DNA from: JABMOV01 sp964344305
GTDB taxonomy: Bacteria; Fidelibacterota; Marinisomatia; Marinisomatales; JABMOV01
DNA length: 64,000 nucleotides
Direction: 5' to 3'
Assembly: GCA_964344305.1 (NCBI GenBank)
Contig: CAYFMT010000008.1
Coordinates: 29,723 to 93,722, forward strand
Shown one piece after another: positions 1 to 9,360 of this stretch (positions are counted from its first letter, which is position 1; every line of letters starts with the position of its first letter). The position numbers and the translations under genes are program-made. Below the pieces are notes generated by a model, which saw nothing but the letters and a program-made list of their open reading frames with translations, made no database searches and had not been told where the DNA came from.

Positions 1-1068
1 AATAGAATTTCTGTCAATGATATGCAACTGAACGCCGGAACACTCCTCACCCAGGTATCTTGGGTTAGTAGATTTTCCGGGAATGGATTCGGGTATATAC
101 TTTATCGGTGAGAATACAATTCCAGGTATTTCATCCCGATTAAGCTCTTGTGAAAGCTTTTTCCCATCAATCCAGGGAGCACCCAGTTTGAGAAATGGTG
201 TATGTGTGCCTCGACCTTCATTAATATTAACAGCCTCAAGAAAACAGATGCCCGGGTAAACGATGGAAGTCTCAAGATTTGGTATGTTTGGAGAAGGAGC
301 GACCCAGGGGATAATGCAATCATCAACCCATGTGCTTGGAGCCCAGCCATTCAGTTTTATTACCTTTAGCGATGGTGGTTCAGGTACCCATTTTTCACCA
401 ACCATCATAAGAGCCAGTTCTCCACAGGTAGAACCATATTGAACCGGTATTGGATAATTTCCCACAAAAGATCTGAATTTCACATCCAGAACAGGTCCTT
501 CGACTCTGTCATTGCGAATGGGGTTTGGTCTATCGAGGATAAAGACTGGAATATCATTTTCTTCAGCAGCTTCCAATACCAATCCCATGGTAGAGATGTA
601 TGTGTAAAAACGTGCACCAATATCCTGAATATCATAGAGAATTACGTCAATCCCCTTTAGCATATCCGGCGTTGGTTTTCGAGTTTTGCCGTAAAGGCTA
701 ACGACAGTAGGGAGGTGGACCTCCCTACCATTATACATGACTTTTTCACCTGCATCAGCCTCACCAAAAAGCCCATGTTCTGGAGAAAAAATGATTTTAA
801 GAGAAATACCCGGTTTCTCCAGGAGGAGTGTGTAATTCGGAATACCATCCTTATTCACACCTGTATGGTTGGTGACCAATGCAATGGATTTGCCCTGGAG
901 TAGATGCAGGCTGTCTGACAGTATAATATCCAGTCCAGTGCGGATTTGAACGGGCTCATAAAGCTGGTCTGGTTGACCTTTATGTTTCTCTGACTCAAGC
1001 TGATGAATCCCGATTCGGTCCTGGGAAACTGCCACTGTCAGGAGAATGATAAAGAAAAACCGATACAT
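1..1068 (-). CDS. NamZ-like exo-beta-N-acetylmuramidase (DUF1343), partial
   Basis: This frame is open from the ATG at 1068 to the window edge, so the C-terminus is missing. Residues 1-16 look like a signal peptide (MYRFFFIILLTVAVSQ). The rest reads as the DUF1343 family: a nucleotide-binding-like N-terminal fold with LVTNHTGVNKDG, IIFSPEHGLFGE, DIQDIGARFYTYIST and FILDRPNPI, then YPGICFLEAVNINEGRGT. Characterised members (NamZ) release terminal MurNAc from peptidoglycan fragments; that role here is inferred from family membership. The start codon overlaps the stop of the upstream GH18 gene (TAATG), so the two are almost certainly co-translated. A secreted muramidase beside a secreted GH18 enzyme suggests turnover of cell-wall amino-sugar chains. 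Confidence 0.9.
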   Translation of the reverse strand, partial: MYRFFFIILLTVAVSQDRIGIHQLESEKHKGQPDQLYEPVQIRTGLDIILSDSLHLLQGKSIALVTNHTGVNKDGIPNYTLLLEKPGISLKIIFSPEHGLFGEADAGEKVMYNGREVHLPTVVSLYGKTRKPTPDMLKGIDVILYDIQDIGARFYTYISTMGLVLEAAEENDIPVFILDRPNPIRNDRVEGPVLDVKFRSFVGNYPIPVQYGSTCGELALMMVGEKWVPEPPSLKVIKLNGWAPSTWVDDCIIPWVAPSPNIPNLETSIVYPGICFLEAVNINEGRGTHTPFLKLGAPWIDGKKLSQELNRDEIPGIVFSPIKYIPESIPGKSTNPRYLGEECSGVQLHIIDRNSI

Positions 1069-3482
1069 TATTTCAGGACAGTAAATTTCACAGATTGTGA
1101 TTGAAGACCGGTGGTGAGTCGGGCGAAGTATATGCCGGATGATACGTTATATCCATGGATTGATTCACCATTCCACTCGATGTGTTGTACCTGTGAATTT
1201 GGACCAATGTTGTGGGAGAAAACCATTTCCCCAAGAGCATTGTAAATACTCAGGGTCGCAGGATTTATGGATTGTGCCTGATTGAAGGAGATGGTAACTG
1301 ATGCATTTGTAGGGTTTGGGTAGATTGATGATATCTGTAAATCATCCGGTAAAAGGTAATTTTGGTCTTCGGCATCATTTACTGCATAGAACCAGGTTAG
1401 AATGGCTTGCATCAGGTCATTCCTTTGTTCGGTATAATAAACAGATTCAAATCCAATGGCCAGGTAAACAATAGCTCCAGGTGTTGAGCTGGATCCAAAA
1501 TTTCCAAAATAGTTTATTCCGGCTCCTCCCTCTGAATTATAATCCACGCCTGAATATTTGAGGCATGTGGTGGCACCTCCTACGGGTTTAATCCCATCGG
1601 GATAGTCTGTATCATATGATCCATGAGTTCCGTCATCAAACGAAAAAGTGCCCACGGAGCTTAGAATGCTGTTGGTTGGCGGGAAGACAGAATAAACATT
1701 GGTATTATCAACGATATAATCCGCCTTTAGGTAGTCTGCATAAAACTGCTGATCGCTGCTTGATCCCTGTGCCACAAGGTCATACCCAATCTCAGAACCT
1801 GAAACAAATAGATTACCTCCATTCTCAAGATAGTCTGTAACAACATTTTGTTCCTGATACGAGAATGAGTGTGTGGTACTACCTTCTTCACCCAATACCC
1901 AGTCAACTACAGAATAACTGCTAAGATCAACTGAGCCGTTTTCGATGACTTCATTGGATACAGCATCAAATCCATATCCAGCTTCGTGAATGGCATTTCC
2001 ATGACGGAGTACCGCATCAAAAGTATTAGTGGTGCCAGATGTTCTGTCAAACCCATGAATAACCAGAATGTCATTTTCTGATCCCGGAACAGCACCCAAT
2101 AACTCCGTATTGCTGCTTGTCCCATGTGAATTCTGAGCATATAACCTGAAATAAAATGGAATCCCTGAAGTTTCATTTTCCAGAATAATTGGTGACTGAT
2201 TATAGGGTCCATGTCCTGTAACGATTGAACCGGTATTATCATATTGCAGTACGATAAACTCTGCCACACCAGACGGTTCAGAGAAGGAAATGGTCAAAGA
2301 TCCATTCCCATCCGCCAGGACTGATACATCCTCAGGAACACCGGGAGGTCCATCACCACCAAACTTAGATTCCAGAGCGTCCCATAGTTCCGTATTGCTG
2401 CCATCGTATCCTAATGCCCACATACCCACTCCCTGAAGGTTATTATCCAGTGCGAGGTCATATTTTAGACTTAGAGACAAGCTGTCATCATACCATCCCT
2501 GGTGCCATTCAGTTGATTGATAATTATACCAGGGGGTCTGAGAGGAATTGTGCCACATTTTTCCATAGGATTGTGCCAGAGGTTCTGCGGCAGCATAGGT
2601 ACGCGAGGAGCCGGTCCCTGTTGTGTTAGCTCCCGGGAGACCGGATTCTGCCGGCCAGTCAAAACCGTAGTAAGGGCACCCGAGAATGAGCTTGGATGAG
2701 TTGTTACCGGTATGTGAGAGGTAGTAGTCCACTGTATTTGTTACGTTGTAGTTGTAACCGGTCAATGGTGCCACTGCGCCAGTCGTCGGGGCAGAACTCC
2801 AGTGATAATCGTATCCCATGATGAAGAGTCCGTCACAGATAGAAGCAAGCGCATTCAAATTCCATTCATTGGACCAATCAACAGCAGGAGTGGCAATGGT
2901 GACTTCTGACCCTGGGATGGCGGTGTGGAATGCATTGGTTAAATCTGTAATGAACGTAACCATGTTGCCTGTTTGTGAGGATGGAAATGCCTCAAAATCG
3001 ATATTGACACCATCAGCATTTCCGGCCTGAACCTGTGTCAGCAGGTTATCTATAAGGTTCTGCCGATTTGCGGCACTGCTTAACAATATTGTGAGGCCTG
3101 ATTCACTAAAAAGTGTGGCGCACAGGACAACTTTAACGCCATGGGAGTGGGCTTCGTTTATGAGGCCTGTTACCGGCCATCCGTGCAAATTTGTTAAATC
3201 TCCGTTTGGGGCCACTTCTGCTGAAAAATACGCAATGGTTGTCAAGAGGTTATAATCATAAGACTGCCAGCTTGTACCCTGCCAGTATGGATGGTATCCA
3301 AAGATAGTGTGAGATGGCACAACAGTCCTCGGTTGTAGATCCATTGGCCTGGTTTTTTCCTGAGAGGAAGGTGTTTCTGTGTAATGTTCGTTATGATATT
3401 CCAGTTCTCGCTGATGAATACTTCTGGAATCTTGAGAAATAATGAACGTTAAACATATCAGGAATACAATCAGATATCGCAT
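1068..3482 (-). CDS. Secreted GH18-family glycoside hydrolase with FN3 and T9SS sorting domain
   Basis: 804 residues. An N-terminal signal peptide (about 1-16) precedes a GH18 TIM-barrel at roughly 58-375. The catalytic signature is DGVNIDFE at 157-164, with E164 as the expected acid/base; the usual second Asp is Asn160, as in YaaH/SleL-like and other peptidoglycan-active GH18 proteins. A fibronectin-III-like segment follows (about 378-465), then an amidotransferase-like alpha/beta domain (about 470-705), and a T9SS type-A sorting domain at about 720-804 (IYPNPTNASVTISF ... SSGIYFARL ... VLK). The last domain predicts secretion by T9SS and processing by a PorU-type sortase such as the one at 46-50 kb. 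The substrate (chitin or peptidoglycan) cannot be fixed from sequence; the adjacent muramidase favours peptidoglycan. The gene overlaps lysA by 13 bases. Confidence 0.9.
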   Translation of the reverse strand: MRYLIVFLICLTFIISQDSRSIHQRELEYHNEHYTETPSSQEKTRPMDLQPRTVVPSHTIFGYHPYWQGTSWQSYDYNLLTTIAYFSAEVAPNGDLTNLHGWPVTGLINEAHSHGVKVVLCATLFSESGLTILLSSAANRQNLIDNLLTQVQAGNADGVNIDFEAFPSSQTGNMVTFITDLTNAFHTAIPGSEVTIATPAVDWSNEWNLNALASICDGLFIMGYDYHWSSAPTTGAVAPLTGYNYNVTNTVDYYLSHTGNNSSKLILGCPYYGFDWPAESGLPGANTTGTGSSRTYAAAEPLAQSYGKMWHNSSQTPWYNYQSTEWHQGWYDDSLSLSLKYDLALDNNLQGVGMWALGYDGSNTELWDALESKFGGDGPPGVPEDVSVLADGNGSLTISFSEPSGVAEFIVLQYDNTGSIVTGHGPYNQSPIILENETSGIPFYFRLYAQNSHGTSSNTELLGAVPGSENDILVIHGFDRTSGTTNTFDAVLRHGNAIHEAGYGFDAVSNEVIENGSVDLSSYSVVDWVLGEEGSTTHSFSYQEQNVVTDYLENGGNLFVSGSEIGYDLVAQGSSSDQQFYADYLKADYIVDNTNVYSVFPPTNSILSSVGTFSFDDGTHGSYDTDYPDGIKPVGGATTCLKYSGVDYNSEGGAGINYFGNFGSSSTPGAIVYLAIGFESVYYTEQRNDLMQAILTWFYAVNDAEDQNYLLPDDLQISSIYPNPTNASVTISFNQAQSINPATLSIYNALGEMVFSHNIGPNSQVQHIEWNGESIHGYNVSSGIYFARLTTGLQSQSVKFTVLK

Positions 3483-4723
3483 GATGCAAACAACTCCTCA
3501 ATGGTTTCTCTTCGACGAATAAGTGTCACAGTCTCTCCATCTAATAGAACTTCAGATGGTCTCGGACGATTATTGAACTGATGGGACATTGCAAACCCAT
3601 AGGCACCTGTATCCATAATGGCAATCAAGTCTCCTTCAGCGATGACAGGGAAAGGTCGATCGATGGCAAGGCGGTCAGTGTTCTCACATATCCTTCCGGT
3701 AATATCCACTGTTTTGCCAGGTGATTCATCCACGGCGCCAACCTTGTATATCCTGTGGTAGGCATTGTACAGGGCTGGACGCATAAGGGTTTCCATCCCT
3801 GCGTCTGTCCCAACGAATGAACGATAGCTTTCCTTGGTACCGGTAACTTTGGTGATCAGGATTCCCGCATCACCAATAATATATTTCCCGGGTTCGATCA
3901 TTAATACAGGAGCGCTATCTCTATCGGGATAGTGGGTATAATATATATCGCTTAATGAACTGAATAGTGCGTCAACATCCAGAACAGGATCATCATCTTT
4001 ATATGGAATTCCATATCCACCACCGATAGAGATGAAGGACAGTGTTGAATCAATTTCGGCTTCAATTGAGCCTGCAATTTCAAGAATGGCTTTTAACAAG
4101 GTACCAAAATATTCATGATCCAGCACCCCTGATCCTGCCATACATTGCAGTCCAAATTCATTGATACCAGCTGCTTTCGCTCTTGCATAGGCCGAGACAA
4201 TTTGTTCCTTTGGTATGCCAAATTTAGCCTTATCACCGGCAGTGGTAATCTGGGAAAACCTGCCTTTTCCAAAACCCGGGTTCACACGGAATGAAATGCG
4301 TTTTGGTGTTCTAATACGTAGGAGACGGTCCAGTGATGTCATATCGTCAAGGTTGATAATTGATTCATATTCCAGCGCAGCCTGCAAATCATCCTGAGAT
4401 TCGTAATTCCCAGTATAAATACACGTTTTTGTATCGATTCCACTTTTTCTTGCGGCATATAATTCACCGGGACTTGAACAGTCCCCACCCAATTCTGGGA
4501 GATGCTCTTTAAAAAATGAAATCAAGTGCGGATTCGTATTCGCTTTTAGAGCATAGCAAATGTGATATCGGTGGAAACTATTCCTCAGTGCTTGATTCAA
4601 TCGGGTTAGATTAGAAATGATACGATCACCGGAATAAACATAGACAGGTGTTCCATATTGTTCAGCGATTGTTTTCAAAAATGGTTTGTTTTGGACCAGA
4701 GATAGAAGAGGATGTTTTGCCAT
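3470..4723 (-). CDS. lysA: Diaminopimelate decarboxylase
   Basis: 417 residues, normal for LysA. The enzyme converts meso-diaminopimelate to L-lysine with PLP, the last step of lysine synthesis. The PLP lysine is K60 in CYALKANTNPH. The glycine-rich phosphate-binding loop is GGGYGIPY (about 235). EPGKYIIGDAG and the C-terminal GRICENTDRLA and HQFNNRPRPSEV segments match fold-III decarboxylases, with the active-site Cys from the partner subunit in ICENTD. It begins a minus-strand cluster with the GH18 and NamZ genes, overlapping the former by 13 bases. The linkage of a diaminopimelate-consuming enzyme to wall hydrolases is suggestive but may be only operon convenience. Confidence 0.95.
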   Translation of the reverse strand: MAKHPLLSLVQNKPFLKTIAEQYGTPVYVYSGDRIISNLTRLNQALRNSFHRYHICYALKANTNPHLISFFKEHLPELGGDCSSPGELYAARKSGIDTKTCIYTGNYESQDDLQAALEYESIINLDDMTSLDRLLRIRTPKRISFRVNPGFGKGRFSQITTAGDKAKFGIPKEQIVSAYARAKAAGINEFGLQCMAGSGVLDHEYFGTLLKAILEIAGSIEAEIDSTLSFISIGGGYGIPYKDDDPVLDVDALFSSLSDIYYTHYPDRDSAPVLMIEPGKYIIGDAGILITKVTGTKESYRSFVGTDAGMETLMRPALYNAYHRIYKVGAVDESPGKTVDITGRICENTDRLAIDRPFPVIAEGDLIAIMDTGAYGFAMSHQFNNRPRPSEVLLDGETVTLIRRRETIEELFASCDI

Positions 4724-4876
4724 TTAGTGCCTGTTTATGATCGAATTAATGATGTGAAATAATACAACAGGTGAGAATGAAGGACAATTCCAAGTTTCGC
4801 TTGCGTGTCTTATAACCACTATGTATTTTGACTTATTCTTCACTAATATTATCACCAACAAACAGGGTAATTCAGG

Positions 4877-5713
4877 ATGAAACTCCAGAAATATAGTTTT
4901 GGTTTATTGTTTTTATCGCTGGTCATGGCGCAGGAAGCCTCTACAGATACGTCCATGACAGATATACCTGCGGATACCCTGAATGTGGTTGAAACAGTGA
5001 CGGATACTACACAGGCAGATTCTGCCATGGTGGATTCTATTGATGTTGTCGCTGATACTCTCGAGTCATCCCAGACAGAAACTCCCGAGGTTGCAGAACA
5101 AGAACAAACTATACCTGATTTGTCCCCTCCAGATTCAATTCCCGTTGAATGGCTGGGACTTGAATATGGTTACAAAGGGTATGCCTGGGGTTCAGGTAAC
5201 TCTCAACTACCTCAATACACTTACATGGAATCCTATTCCTACAATGCTGACAGCACCCAGTTGGTAATGAAAGGGGAATTGGGGGAACACAATGTGACTA
5301 TGGTATATTCTTATTCAGATAGTGGTTTCTGGAAAGTAGAAATTGATTATATGATCGATCAATCAGACCTGGATAAACAGATTGATCAATTCTATGCCAT
5401 TGAAAAAAGTCTGTTTGAGGTCTATCATAAACCGAAATCAACCAACCAGGTTATTTCTGGACCTAAATCAGGAATTAGAGCATTAGATAAATTGACCTAT
5501 GAGCGTGCTTATCTTCATACTTCATGGAAAGAGATACCATGTCAGATTGAGTTAATTCTCCTTGGTGCTGTTCAATCTCCAAAAACAGATTTATCCATTA
5601 TTTCCGCACCCACCAGTTTTCTCAGGCTAATCTATTACAACCCAGACTACATGATTAATCCAATGCTGGACATGGAGCCGGAACAACTTCCTTCGATATT
5701 TGACCTGTATTAA
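4877..5713 (+). CDS. Secreted hypothetical protein with acidic Thr/Asp-rich linker
   Basis: 278 residues; no family recognised. Residues 1-19 form a signal peptide ending in VMAQ. Residues 20-95 are a low-complexity linker rich in Asp, Thr, Ser and Val with repeated D-T/D-S pairs, as in disordered periplasmic tethers. The C-terminal 180 residues look folded (EWLGLEYGYKGYAWGSG ... LTYERAYLHTSWKEIPCQIELILLGA). The next gene starts six bases after the stop, and two more small coiled-coil proteins follow, so this is probably the first gene of an envelope operon. It diverges from lysA across about 150 bases. Function is unknown. Confidence 0.75.
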   Translation: MKLQKYSFGLLFLSLVMAQEASTDTSMTDIPADTLNVVETVTDTTQADSAMVDSIDVVADTLESSQTETPEVAEQEQTIPDLSPPDSIPVEWLGLEYGYKGYAWGSGNSQLPQYTYMESYSYNADSTQLVMKGELGEHNVTMVYSYSDSGFWKVEIDYMIDQSDLDKQIDQFYAIEKSLFEVYHKPKSTNQVISGPKSGIRALDKLTYERAYLHTSWKEIPCQIELILLGAVQSPKTDLSIISAPTSFLRLIYYNPDYMINPMLDMEPEQLPSIFDLY

Positions 5714-5719
5714 TACTTC

Positions 5720-6190
5720 GTGATCCGTTCATTACTGGCCATCGGATTACTGGCAGTTCGTTTTTCAGCCTGTATCACACCACCTCAAATGGTACGCTAT
5801 GTGGATTACAGGGGAGAACCGGATATGGCACTTGAAGTATCAAAAGCCATTCTTGATTCACTTGATTATGAGGTTGAATGGTTTACTCCAGAGGGTAGAA
5901 TAGTTGTCACCAAGCCGCAGGATGTTCGACAGGATATTCGCCAGTACCAGTATGCCGTGGTGATTCACATCGATGACGTCATTGAAATTATACTGATTGC
6001 AAGGCGCAGTATTTTCAAACGGGGGAGTGAATGGTCTCTGGGAGGTAAGGAGCAAATACTGCACGAAGAACAGGATCGAATTCCTTATGATCTGCAACAA
6101 AAAATCTATTTTCCCATTCTTGATGCTTATAAGGAAATTGGCTGGTTTGAGTTTGATAGGGAATCTGGAAAACATCGAAAGCGAATTTAA
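5720..6190 (+). CDS. Putative lipoprotein, unknown function
   Basis: 156 residues from a GTG start. The N-terminus (MIRSLLAIGLLAVRFSAC) is a short hydrophobic segment ending in FSAC, a plausible lipobox with lipidated Cys18. The rest is a mixed alpha/beta protein ending in basic residues (ESGKHRKRI); I recognise no family. It follows the previous gene by six bases and is likely co-expressed. The GTG start is chosen because it gives the lipoprotein signal; no strong ribosome-binding site is visible. Confidence 0.65.
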   Translation: MIRSLLAIGLLAVRFSACITPPQMVRYVDYRGEPDMALEVSKAILDSLDYEVEWFTPEGRIVVTKPQDVRQDIRQYQYAVVIHIDDVIEIILIARRSIFKRGSEWSLGGKEQILHEEQDRIPYDLQQKIYFPILDAYKEIGWFEFDRESGKHRKRI

Positions 6191-6277
6191 AAGAATAGTG
6201 GGAAAAGTATTGACCTGACTTGTCATGAGTTATCAAATTAGAATTCGATATTTAACGTTAATAAGTGATTTTTCCAC

Positions 6278-6598
6278 ATGAGTATTGATCTGAAAAATGA
6301 AAAAGGCCGTCAGGATTATCTTCAAGAGAAAATGGATGATCTTCTGGATGGGATCAATGGTAGTTATGGGCGTGAACTTTTAGAGGAGTTAATATCACGT
6401 CTTGAAACAACCATCAATGATTTCAATGAAGAAGTCAAAGATTTAATGGATCAGTTAAAGGACAATACAGAGAAAAAAGAAAAACTATTGCACGATATCA
6501 TTGCTGGTGAATTAGATATAAGCGAATTGGAATCACCAGAAGAGGAGACGCATGAAATGAGCGATTGGGAACGGCGTCTGGAATCGTTGGGTAAATAA
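6278..6598 (+). CDS. Small coiled-coil protein, unknown function
   Basis: 106 residues, highly charged and predicted almost entirely helical, with heptad-like spacing of Leu/Ile (residues about 22-85). No signal peptide or membrane segment is seen, so it is probably cytoplasmic. Residues 85-106 (EEETHEMSDWERRLESLGK) form an acidic tail. The stop is 15 bases before the next gene, which also encodes a coiled coil but with a membrane anchor; the two could interact, though this is inference from adjacency. Confidence 0.65.
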   Translation: MSIDLKNEKGRQDYLQEKMDDLLDGINGSYGRELLEELISRLETTINDFNEEVKDLMDQLKDNTEKKEKLLHDIIAGELDISELESPEEETHEMSDWERRLESLGK

Positions 6599-6613
6599 TT
6601 CATTGAGGGATTT

Positions 6614-7129
6614 ATGAGTTTAAAAGACAAAATCATTTTCGGGCTGATGATCATCCTTGTTATAGGTGGTGGTTATGTCCAGTATAGCTACACAGAAAAT
6701 GTCAAAAGAATGGAAATTTTAGAATCCGAACAGCTAGTCCATGTGGATGAAGTAAACCAGGAATTTCGTGCTGATTTAAAAGACCTGGATCTACAGTTTA
6801 TTGGCAGAGGCAAACATGTGAATAGAAATCGCCTTGGCGTAGAAGCGAATACAGAGTTGATCGGTGAAGTGACTGATTCTCTTGCCAGCCTAATCGACGA
6901 TGTGAAATATCAATTAGGTGAACTGGACAGATTAACCAAAAAACGTTTTTCAGATGTGGAGGGTGATGTGGATGACCTCTCAAGTGAATTTGAAGGAGAA
7001 CGGCGGCGAAATAAACGCGATCACAAGGATATTGAAGATAACATAAAGGATATCCAGGATCGTATCGCTGAGGTTGAATCTCTTCCAACCATTCAAAAAG
7101 AGAAGGCGAAAAAGGCAGAAAATAACTAG
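6614..7129 (+). CDS. Membrane-anchored coiled-coil protein, unknown function
   Basis: 171 residues. One N-terminal transmembrane helix (about 6-25, IIFGLMIILVIGGGYVQYSY) is followed by a long charged helical region with coiled-coil character (30-165) and a Lys-rich tail. A GAGGGA ribosome-binding site lies just before the ATG. It closes the cluster starting at 4877, and a strong terminator follows at 7153. The function is not recognisable; one-helix coiled-coil proteins of this kind often scaffold envelope complexes. Confidence 0.7.
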   Translation: MSLKDKIIFGLMIILVIGGGYVQYSYTENVKRMEILESEQLVHVDEVNQEFRADLKDLDLQFIGRGKHVNRNRLGVEANTELIGEVTDSLASLIDDVKYQLGELDRLTKKRFSDVEGDVDDLSSEFEGERRRNKRDHKDIEDNIKDIQDRIAEVESLPTIQKEKAKKAENN

Positions 7130-7152
7130 TCCCTTCTGCGTAATAAATTAAC

Positions 7153-7187
7153 AAACGGGATCACTGAAGCAGTGATCCCGTTTTTAT
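7153..7187 (+). terminator. Rho-independent terminator
   Basis: A 13-bp perfect stem (AAACGGGATCACT, loop GAAGC, AGTGATCCCGTTT) is followed by a run of T. It ends the 4877-7129 transcription unit. Confidence 0.9.
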
Positions 7188-7195
7188 TTTAAAAA

Positions 7196-7239
7196 GGGTA
7201 AGCTTCACAATGACCTCGGAACAAAGTGAAAGCCTACCC
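7196..7239 (+). other. Imperfect hairpin between terminator and lepA
   Basis: GGGTAAGCTTCAC pairs with GTGAAAGCCTACCC (about 12 pairs, one mismatch, one bulge) around a 17-nt loop. It is not followed by a T-run, so it is not an obvious terminator. It could be part of a lepA leader or a small RNA. No known riboswitch or ncRNA family was recognised. Confidence 0.35.
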
Positions 7240-7374
7240 CGTCCACATACCAAAGGCACCAATCCAGCACCTTATGGTATTAAAGTAAAAGTTTAATGAA
7301 AGAAATGCAAGCATTATTTTTTACTCGATTAACATGGCACTAATTATCGAAATATGTGCGGTTGGAGGTATTTA

Positions 7375-7464
7375 GTGAAGCGATTATTAATGGATAAATT
7401 AACTGTGTTATTGCTTTATTCAGATAAAGTTATTTGCTTGGTTGTGCTTAACCCCGAGAAATAA
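7375..7464 (+). CDS. Possible 29-residue leader ORF upstream of lepA
   Basis: A GTG start lies at good spacing behind GGAGG (7365-7369) and opens a 29-codon frame (VKRLLMDKLTVLLLYSDKV...), hydrophobic in the middle, ending TAA at 7462-7464, 36 bases before lepA. The ribosome-binding site is better than that of lepA itself. It could be a leader peptide, a small membrane protein or chance; there is no homology evidence. Confidence 0.3.
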   Translation: MKRLLMDKLTVLLLYSDKVICLVVLNPEK

Positions 7465-7500
7465 TATTTAGCAGATAGTGAATCATACTAATTTCATCTC

Positions 7501-9303
7501 ATGTCTGATCGACAAATAAGAAACTTTTGTATCATAGCTCATATTGATCACGGAAAATCCACGCTGGCAGATCGTCTTCTCGAGGAAACAGGAACGCTCA
7601 GCCAAAAAGAAATGAAAAACCAGGTGCTGGACAGTATGGATCTGGAACGAGAACGTGGAATCACCATCAAGAGCCATCCGATTCAGATGCACTACAAGCA
7701 CGGTGATGGACAGGATTATATTTTTAATTTGATCGACACACCCGGTCATGTGGATTTTTCCTATGAAGTATCAAGATCTCTTGCTGCATGCGAAGGTGCA
7801 TTACTACTGGTGGATGCAGCACAGGGTGTCGAGGCCCAAACTGTAAGCAATACCTATCTGGCAGTGGAAAATGATTTAACCATTATTCCTGTTATCAATA
7901 AAGTGGACCTGCCAAGTGCCCGACTGGATGAAGTCACCCACCAGATTGTGGAATTGATCGGGTGTAACCCAGATGAGATTATTCAGGTTAGTGCAAAAAC
8001 TGGATTGGGTATTCAAGATATTTTTAATGGAATTGTAGAACGAATTTCTCCACCTCAAGTAATGGATGAACTACCTCCAAGGGCCTTGATCTTTGACTCC
8101 ATGTATGACAATTATAGGGGCGCGATTCCATACATTCGTGTGTTTGATGGGGTACTAAAACCTGGAATGACAGCCACCTTTTTTGCTCATGGTATCAGCT
8201 ATGACATCACGGAAGTGGGACATTTTGTATTGAATAAGGTACCTTCGAAAGAATTACAATCCGGGGATGTAGGTTATATCGTCGCGAATATCAGGGATAT
8301 GGGTCATATTGAACCCGGGGATACCATTACTGTCAAACAGAATCCTTCTGCTGATAGATTACCGGGGTACGAAAAAATCAAACCCATGGTTTTTTCCGGT
8401 CTTTACCCTGCAGATGCAGATGAATATGAACAGTTGAGACTTGCACTGGATAAATTAAAATTGAATGATGCATCCCTCATCTATGAGCCGGAAACATCAA
8501 GTGCTCTTGGGTTTGGGTTCAGGTGCGGTTTTCTCGGTTTATTGCATATGGAGATCATTCAGGAAAGATTGGAAAGGGAATTCGATTTATCCCTGGTTAC
8601 TACGACACCGAATGTAAGATATAAGGTTATTCAGGCAAATGGGGAGACAATAGAAGTAGACACACCAGCTAAAATGCCTGAAAGGGGAGAAATAGATGCT
8701 ATTGAAGAGCCATTTGTCAGTGCAGAAATCATTACTCCGAAGGAGTATATTGGTACCATTATGACCCTGTGTCAAAAGAAGCGTGGTGAATACAAAACAA
8801 CCCATTATCTGTCTGCGGATAAGGCACAGCTGCACTATAACCTGCCATTAGGTGAAATCATTTTCGACTTTTATGATAAATTGAAATCAGGTACAAAAGG
8901 TTATGCCAGTTTTGATTATAACCTGGAAGGATTCAGGGAAGGGAAACTGCAAAAACTTGATATCCTTATTCATGGTGAACCGGTGGATGCCCTCTCCATC
9001 ATTTGCCATGTGGATGATGCCTACCATCGGGGAGTGGCCTTATGCTCAAAACTGAAAGACCTCATACCCAGACAAATGTTTGATATTGCAATCCAAGCAG
9101 CCATTGGGCATAGAATTATTGCCAGAACTACCGTGAAAGCAGTAAAGAAAAATGTGACTGCAAAATGCTATGGTGGCGATATTACACGTAAGCGTAAACT
9201 GTGGGAAAAGCAAAAGGAAGGGAAGAAACGTATGAAGATGATTGGAAAGGTTCAAGTACCACAGGAAGCCCTTCTCGCCGTACTGCAAATTGACAATGAC
9301 TGA
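7501..9303 (+). CDS. lepA: Elongation factor 4 (ribosomal back-translocase)
   Basis: 600 residues, the expected length. A translational GTPase that binds stalled or mistranslocated ribosomes and aids 30S maturation. G motifs are visible: AHIDHGKST (13-21), DTPGHVDF (about 80-87), NKVDLP (about 132-137) and SAKTG (about 165). The family-specific C-terminal domain ends QKEGKKRMKMIGKVQVPQEA, typical of LepA rather than EF-G. It is transcribed alone or with the CPBP gene 57 bases downstream. Confidence 0.97.
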   Translation: MSDRQIRNFCIIAHIDHGKSTLADRLLEETGTLSQKEMKNQVLDSMDLERERGITIKSHPIQMHYKHGDGQDYIFNLIDTPGHVDFSYEVSRSLAACEGALLLVDAAQGVEAQTVSNTYLAVENDLTIIPVINKVDLPSARLDEVTHQIVELIGCNPDEIIQVSAKTGLGIQDIFNGIVERISPPQVMDELPPRALIFDSMYDNYRGAIPYIRVFDGVLKPGMTATFFAHGISYDITEVGHFVLNKVPSKELQSGDVGYIVANIRDMGHIEPGDTITVKQNPSADRLPGYEKIKPMVFSGLYPADADEYEQLRLALDKLKLNDASLIYEPETSSALGFGFRCGFLGLLHMEIIQERLEREFDLSLVTTTPNVRYKVIQANGETIEVDTPAKMPERGEIDAIEEPFVSAEIITPKEYIGTIMTLCQKKRGEYKTTHYLSADKAQLHYNLPLGEIIFDFYDKLKSGTKGYASFDYNLEGFREGKLQKLDILIHGEPVDALSIICHVDDAYHRGVALCSKLKDLIPRQMFDIAIQAAIGHRIIARTTVKAVKKNVTAKCYGGDITRKRKLWEKQKEGKKRMKMIGKVQVPQEALLAVLQIDND

Positions 9304-9360
9304 ATTGAAGTACTTATATAGGAGAAGAGACCTATATTCTAATAATACATAAGTTATATC

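Noticed and set aside
9316..9337. ATATAGG/CCTATAT hairpin after lepA as terminator
   Set aside because: The stem is AT-rich and no T-run follows; the CPBP gene starts soon after, so readthrough is as likely.
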